Below, piece by piece: positions 58,985 through 64,000 of a stretch of 64,000 bases of DNA (positions within the stretch are counted from its first letter, which is position 1; each line of letters begins with the position of its first letter). The notes beneath the pieces were generated by a model. The model saw only the letters and a program-made list of their open reading frames with translations, searched no databases and had not been told where the DNA came from. This DNA is from Oxytricha trifallax (lineage: Eukaryota > Ciliophora > Spirotrichea > Sporadotrichida > Oxytrichidae), in the NCBI GenBank assembly GCA_000711775.1, contig ARYC01019479.1, positions 1-64,000 of the forward strand, written 5' to 3'. The position numbers were made by a program, and so were the translations under genes.

Positions 58985-59575
58985 AACGAATTTTAAAAAG
59001 GATTAGGCTTCTCTTTCTTCCTCTTAAGGCACCTTCTGTATCTATCTTCATTTCCTCTGGTTTTTATATGTCATGATAAAGTCTCTTGCTAACTTACTAT
59101 ACTGTCTTCTGCTTTTTTTCTCTGTGAGTCTTTGCATTCTATACCATAAGGGATATACCAATTCCTGATTTCCCTACAAAGTAACATGCCAAAGCTTACT
59201 TGAAAGAAAAAGATGCTGCCTCAGTTCCCCAAGCAAGGCAGTGCCTATAAGTATACCTTGCATCTTTTAATCTTCAGGAGAGATAGAGTATCGTTTCTTG
59301 TTAGCTTCTTCAATAATTTTTCTCAAATAATCCTCTTTTATTGTAGCAATAAAACCAAAGAAGAAGCTCCTTTCAGGTAATTATTTGAAATATACTTCTT
59401 GCTAGGTATGTAAACAACCACTTCCTCATCTTTCATTGCATCCTTGTAGAGAGAAGTGACTGAAATTTCTGAGTATTTAGTATTTCACAGTTTGATCTCT
59501 TTGTTTTTGAAAGCCTTCTTCTCCTAGCAGAGTATAATTTTTAAGAATCAAATCTTGTTACCTATGAATATTTCA
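58985..59575 (-). CDS. TBE 22-kD ORF, 5-prime truncated (copy C)
   Basis: Minus strand: NKEIKLWNTKYSEISVTSLY-type core, KDDEVVVYIPSKKY, RSFFFGFIATIKEDYLRKI and EEANKKRYSISPED. It matches copy A better than copies B or D. The N-terminal portion is lost at the element break near 59.58 kb. Confidence 0.7.
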
Positions 59576-59600
59576 ATAGCAAAAATTATGTCTGAATTAA

Positions 59601-61400
59601 AACCTGTATATGAACTTAATCCAGTGCACTATCTCTAATTCTTCCATCATTCTTGTTTGTGAGATATTTATTATCTAAAGCTTTACCGTCTATCAAAGTC
59701 TAATGCTAAAATAAATGCAATTAAAAATAGCTTTATCCAATTACAAGTCTTTGTTTAAGGAAATATTTATCGTTCCTCTTTATATTAATATGCAAATATA
59801 TGTAAAGAGGAGGAGGTATTAATAGAAGCTAATTTGAGTTTCTTAGATGTATCAGGCATTTCTGGATTAATACTTGACTTAGATTGTAGCTTGACACTAT
59901 TCAAATAATAGATATATAATAAGAATAATTCATTTTATTTGAAGAATGTTTATTGAATAAACTTTTCTTAATCCAAATAAAATTTCTCATTAGCTTTAGT
60001 GGAAATTTTCAAAATCTATTAAATCAATCATTTTTTGAAGGAATATATACTAGGTTTAATTCTTATACTGATCTAATATGAATGCTATTAATAATGATAT
60101 TGTTAGATTTCAATATATTGCTATTAAATATTTAGAGTTTTTCTTACTTGTTTATTAGTTGCTCTCTATTTAATAAAATTATTGGGAAAATAAAATTATC
60201 AATTTTTGAAAAATATCAAAATTCGATGATTATTTAATGAATAAAATAATAAATACTAATAAAATAAATTTTGAAGGAAAATAGGCTTCCATTTGTATAT
60301 AAATATTAAATTTTTTTAAATTAATATATAAGACTCTTAATTATTTATATTTATCAATCTATTATCCTTCAAAATAATAATATTTTATAATTATACTTAC
60401 AAAATATTATAGAAAAAATATGACATTGCAACTCTTATTCCCAAATAAAGTGTCAAAAGCCAAAAACATTCTTTATAATTTCCCCCCAAATATATATTTA
60501 AAAATTTTGTTATAAAATATTGATTATGATATTATCGCACTAAGAGTGTAAGCATTTATTGTATATATTCTGTCAGAATTTTATTGCAAAAAAAAAAGAT
60601 TTATGCAATAGACTTACTGAGTATAATTTGATTGAAATTAAAAATTAATGAGCAGTCAAAATCATATTTTAAGCTTTAAATTTTAATAAGTTAGAAATTT
60701 TTAACTCCTTTCCCCATAAATTTACTCTTTAATAGTTTATAATAGTCAATGAACAGTTGTTAATTATGGACAGTAAGATAGCAGTAGATTAATCAGCTTT
60801 ATTGCTATAAATTTTATTTATTTTTATCAGTTTGGCATCATATATCTATTTCATGTTATATATATATATATATTAGAGATTAGACCTATTAAGCTTCCAG
60901 ATAATAAATTATTTTCATTGAATAAATCATCATAATTATCCTGATTTGTATGATTATATTTCTTTGAAATTTCTTCAGCATGCTTTAATCGATCACTCTT
61001 AATTTCTAATCTGTTAATCTCACTCTCTCTCCCTCGTTACCTCATATAAATCAGTTACTTGCTCATTTTAAATCAATAATAATTAGTTATAAATTATTTT
61101 TTAATAAATTTATTCCTTTTCTATATTCATTAGATAAGTAAGAGCCAATATAATTCATTTAAAAACGCTTCTTTTACAAAATTGCCAAGTTTTTTATAAT
61201 AAAGTTTTATATTAATGTAAAATTTAGTTAATTAATTTATCACAATTAATCGCTATTAATCAATTATAATAATTAAAATGTGATTACTTATTAAATTAAT
61301 TATGAAATAAATTTAATTGGCTAAAACAAATAAGTATAATTCATAATATTTGCTCTTTACTTAATAAAATCAGAGCAGTAATTTATCCGATTTACCAAAA
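59601..61400. other. AT-rich DNA, no gene seen
   Basis: AT-rich with a (TA)n run near 60857-60875. No supported feature. Confidence 0.35.
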
Positions 61401-61401
61401 A

Positions 61402-61623
61402 ATGAAGAGATATAATTTGGCTATGTTTCTCAAATGTAAAGTACAAAGTGCTGAAGATTTCTATGTTTTTCTTTTTTAAGCCGCGACATTCTTTTTCTCT
61501 ATGCTAGATTAAAGACTACTTTGCCTTTTGTTTAGTTTATACGTACTAGCCAAATTAATTGGATACGACTATTTAATACTCTATCAAACCAGCAAACTAG
61601 TCGTGATTCACAAAGTTAAATGA
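61402..61623 (+). CDS. 73-aa frame, membrane-like
   Basis: ATG at 61402 (MKRYNLAMFLKCKVQSAED) to TGA at 61621. The middle is strongly hydrophobic (YVFLFQAATFFFSMLDQRLL, then CLLFSLYVLAKLIGYDYLIL), suggesting one or two membrane segments. After the TGA the same frame continues with fluent sequence (HVVHTEALRKAFIPTEAPIK), so this is probably the N-terminal part of the gene continued at 61630-62079 rather than a separate small protein. Confidence 0.5.
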
Positions 61624-61629
61624 CATGTT

Positions 61630-61874
61630 GTCCACACTGAAGCCCTCAGAAAAGCTTTTATTCCCACAGAAGCACCAATAAAATAATCTGATATGAGAGA
61701 GCTGGTGGTTTCATTACTTCGATTGGAATTTAGATGAAAAAACTTTTATCAAGATCCGTGAAGTTCGTACAGATAATAGTCTTTGTCAATTACAACTTTC
61801 ATTTGATTTATTTGATATTATAGTTATTATGATAGTAACCAGAGCCAAAGCTTATCCTCGATATGAAGCTTAAG
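61630..61874 (+). CDS. MDS upstream of a pointer-flanked IES
   Basis: Frame ESWWFHYFDWNLDEKTFIKI, then REVRTDNSLCQLQLSFDLFD and IIVIMIVTRAKAYPRYEA, ending in the pointer GCTTAAG at 61868-61874. Three TGG Trp codons occur in a short span. It joins the next MDS in frame once the 42-bp insert is removed. The family is not recognised. Confidence 0.6.
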
Positions 61875-61923
61875 GTAAATTTAGCAATATAATTGTTCTT
61901 ATTTTAATTTATCAGGGCTTAAG
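61868..61923 (+). other. IES with 7-bp GCTTAAG pointers
   Basis: GCTTAAG occurs at 61868-61874 and again at 61917-61923, enclosing 42 bp of AT-rich DNA (61875-61916). Deleting the insert plus one pointer copy gives EAQENQLDKDFCNQSSHEDY in frame. That is how hypotrich internal eliminated sequences are organised. The insert also has GT...CAG edges, so a 41-bp intron is the alternative, but splicing it gives a poorer frame. Confidence 0.7.
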
Positions 61924-62079
61924 AAAATTAATTGGACAAGGATTTCTGTAATCAATCTTCTCATGAGGATTATCAAAATGTTATAGAGAGTACAAACTTT
62001 CCCATCTAGATATAAAAGAGAAAAATATAACATTAAGGTGATATGATATTTTTAAATCAATATTTAAACACAATATATT
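61917..62079 (+). CDS. downstream MDS, runs into TBE copy D
   Basis: Continues as AQENQLDKDFCNQSSHEDY, then QNVIESTNFPIQIQKRKIQ, with TAA and TAG as Gln, and stays open up to the TBE D insertion at 62079/62080. TBE D may therefore lie inside this gene, with the rest beyond the window. Confidence 0.5.
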
Positions 62080-62216
62080 CAAAACCCCAAAACCCTTTCA
62101 GTAGTTTGATTGAGTTTTTGATTGATAAAATAGACTATTAGCGCATGCTTTATTAGGGTTTTAATAGGGTATATGTAGGGGTTTAATTTTTAAATATTAG
62201 TAATTTAAGTGTGTAT

Positions 62217-63271
62217 ATGCGAGGTTTGGGGTCAGTTTATGACAGTGAGTATACATAGACTTATTTTTTATGTTGCGTTATGGATGTAACGATTATAGTG
62301 ATAACTCAAGCCTATTCTTAATTACACATCTATAGCAAGGCTGCTCCATAAATCTCCAGCAACTGTTAGGTCTCACTGTTTATTAGCAATGAATTTAAAG
62401 AGATTGCAACTTTATTCTAAGCCTTACAGACCTTTAAAATTTTAGTAACATCATATCGATTTTCTTATTAATGATAAGACCATTAAATACTGGGCTCATT
62501 TCTCTCTGGCCTAGAGGGCTCGATTTTTCATTGCCAATTTCTTGAGCTTTATATCTCTTCTTAATCGATAGCTAACATATATAAAAAGAATGGAATATTT
62601 TCCAAGATAGTCAATCGCATAAAGAGAGTGATTGACTTTAATGTTCCATTTTATAAGACTAATTTAAATTATATATTCGATTAAATGCAGAGGTCTTAAT
62701 AGAAAAATATAAAGTTCATTCACGCTGATGAGGCATTATTCACGTTTAATACCTTAATATCGAGGTCTTAGTATAAAAGGTACAGCAACATAGAAGTTTA
62801 TGATCAAAAGATTAAGGTATAAACTCATGCAATCCTTGGTGGAATCAGTGAAGATAGTGGACTTGAGACTTATGTTATCCACCCTCGTTCTATAAAGACT
62901 GAATAATATATTAAATTCTTGCAATAAATAACTGAGAGATAAGTACGCTGACTAAGAGATTATTCTATTCGTTGATAACTTGTCAGTTCATAAAACTAAA
63001 GACTCAAGGAAGGAATATGAAAGTCTAAATATAACTCCTGTATTTAATGTTCCTTACAGCCCTTAGTTCAATGTAATTGAATTATATTGGGGATTATTGA
63101 AAGGTCATTATAAGAAATTGCTGCTCTACCATCTGATGCATGATTTAAAGATAGATACATTCGATTTTATTAAGAGTGCTGCTAAGAGAGTCAGCGATGA
63201 GTAAAGCTAAAGTATGCACAAGAGAAGGGAGATTTTGTGTTTATAAATAAGTTTTAGATTTAAACGAATGA
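62217..63271 (+). CDS. TBE transposase, DD34E (copy D)
   Basis: ATG at 62217 (MRGLGSVYDSEY) to TGA at 63269. All three catalytic sites are kept: KFIHADEALFTFNT, EIILFVDNLSVHKT and YSPQFNVIELYWGLLKGHYK, with the last Glu 34 residues after the second Asp. It also has SRSIKTEQY-like and AGISEDSGLETYVIHPRSIK blocks shared with copy A. A few frame changes remain between blocks, so it may or may not be active. Confidence 0.85.
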
Positions 63272-64000
63272 AAAAGTTCATATTAAATTAACCCATAAAG
63301 GGATTTGGCTTCTCTTTCTTTTCTTCCTCATAAGGCTTGCTTGGGCCAATGTTTCTTCTCTTAGTACCAGCTCCTGCATCTTTATTCATATCGTCTTGCT
63401 TTTATAAATCTTTGAATATTCTCTTGCTCAATTTATGCTTTTCTTAAGACTTTATTTCTCTGTTTAATTTGCTGCGCTCTTTCATCAAGTATATATCAGT
63501 ACCAGATTTTTCTATAAAGCTAGCAATATAACCTAACTTGAGATGAATGGATGCATCTGCAATTCCTTCAGCCAGGTGTCATTTATTTTAATACCTTGCT
63601 TCTCTTTTTCTTCAGGAGATATACAGTAGCGTTTCTTGTGAGCTTCTTAATTTACTTCATTTAAGTACTCAGTTTTCAATGTTCTAAGAACACCAAAGAA
63701 GAAGTTTCTCTCTGGCAACTTATTAGAGAGTTATAGCTTTGATGGAAGACATAGAGCAATATCTGGATCACTCATAGCATCATCATAAAGGTTTGTCACT
63801 GAGATCTCAGGGTAGTTAGGAATCTCTATCATCCTAATTTCATTAGACTTAAAAGCTTTTTTCTCTTCACTCAGTAAGGCTTTTAAGAATGAAATTTTAG
63901 TTCCTTCCTAAGTAGGCAAGAACAAATTAACTATCATGAATATATTAATCTTAGTTAAGACCTTACCTTGCTATACTAAGTATCTGTAGAGGTCCTCTTT
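63105..64000 (-). CDS. TBE 22-kD ORF, partial (copy D)
   Basis: Minus strand, N-terminus beyond the window: EDLYRYLVQQGKVLTKINIF, LFLPTQEGTKISFLKALLSE, IEIPNYPEISVTNLYDDAMS, LPERNFFFGVLRTLKTEYLN, and the basic tail NKDAGAGTKRRNIGPSKP. One apparent single-base shift near 63.5 kb. The frame is open to TGA at 63105, overlapping the transposase 3-prime end antisense by about 165 bp. The real product may end before that. Confidence 0.8.

Larger units (their letters stand above)
57802..59600 (+). mobile_element. TBE: TBE transposon, copy C (truncated)
   Basis: Same subfamily as copy A, inverted. The inner end sequence AGTTGGGGTCTTATTTGGG and GTTAGTAGAGAAATTAG match copy A closely. The telomere-like tip has decayed to CAAAATTGTATATTA behind ATT at 57799-57801, at the right distance. 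It holds the transposase and most of the 22-kD gene, then stops near 59.6 kb. The 57-kD gene, spacer and right end are missing. Confidence 0.82.
62080..64000 (+). mobile_element. TBE: TBE transposon, copy D (left part, runs off window)
   Basis: Begins CAAAACCCCAAAACCC after ATT (62077-62079). The inner end TTTCAGTAGTTTGATTGAG matches copy B, not copy A. The window contains its transposase and most of its 22-kD gene. Best-preserved proteins of the B/D subfamily. Confidence 0.9.

Noticed and set aside
13097-62097. C4A4/G4T4 tracts as true telomeres or chromosome ends
   Set aside because: They lie at transposon tips on ANT target sites with genomic DNA on both sides, as known for TBE elements.
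1-64000. CRISPR arrays, rRNA genes, bacterial operons
   Set aside because: No regularly spaced repeats, no rRNA core sequences and no ribosome-binding-site-led gene runs are present; the code use is eukaryotic ciliate.
1-64000. General reassignment of UGA to tryptophan in this genome
   Set aside because: TBE genes end at conserved TGA codons, Trp in them is TGG, and TGA in AT-rich frames is about as frequent as chance. Kept only as a question in the findings.

Overview
The window looks like germline (micronuclear) DNA of a hypotrich ciliate of the Oxytricha/Stylonychia type. Three signs support this. It holds at least four telomere-bearing (TBE) DNA transposons, whose ends carry the C4A4 telomere repeat and sit on 3-bp ANT target duplications. 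The transposon genes, and most other coding-like DNA, read sensibly only if TAA and TAG mean glutamine and TGA is the stop. The background is very AT-rich and broken up, as expected of macronuclear-destined segments (MDSs) separated by eliminated DNA. Standard-code ORFs are therefore mostly meaningless here.

Layout: 1-10.5 kb is AT-rich with short coding-like islands near 1.2, 2.2-2.5, 3.5-4.9, 5.4-6.2, 7.6-8.2 and 9.6-10.1 kb. From 10.87 to about 17.9 kb lies an A-rich, plus-strand gene-like region, split by TBE copy A (13097-17202). TBE A is a 4.1-kb element with ~79-bp inverted repeats and three genes: zinc-finger/kinase, 22 kD and transposase. A 1-kb foldback palindrome lies at 19.8-20.9 kb, then TBE debris (21.5 and 22.1-22.4 kb), a GC-rich repeat (22.4-23.3 kb) and the first of four ~413-bp MITEs (23.4 kb). 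A minus-strand gene-like region runs from about 27.2 down to 24.0 kb.

TBE copy B (29156-33985) belongs to a second TBE subfamily, is decayed and is enlarged at its right end. Then follow a decayed copy of the GC-rich repeat (35.8 kb), a protease-like fragment (37 kb), MITE 2, a second foldback (38.9-39.6 kb) and a less AT-rich minus-strand gene with a clear GT-AG intron (40.4-42.0 kb). Next come a MORN-motif fragment, MITEs 3 and 4, and scattered coding islands on both strands to 57 kb. TBE copy C (about 57.8-59.6 kb) is truncated. At 61.4-62.1 kb is a gene segment with an MDS-IES-MDS junction (7-bp pointer). TBE copy D begins there at 62080 and runs off the window.

Limits: with TGA as the only stop, random AT-rich DNA stays open for about 50 codons on average, and two frames can both look plausible. 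Coding-like islands are therefore given modest confidence unless composition, length or a motif supports them. Many frames are interrupted by single-base shifts or in-frame TGA. These could be decay, unrecognised small IESs or introns, or assembly errors, and sequence alone does not decide.
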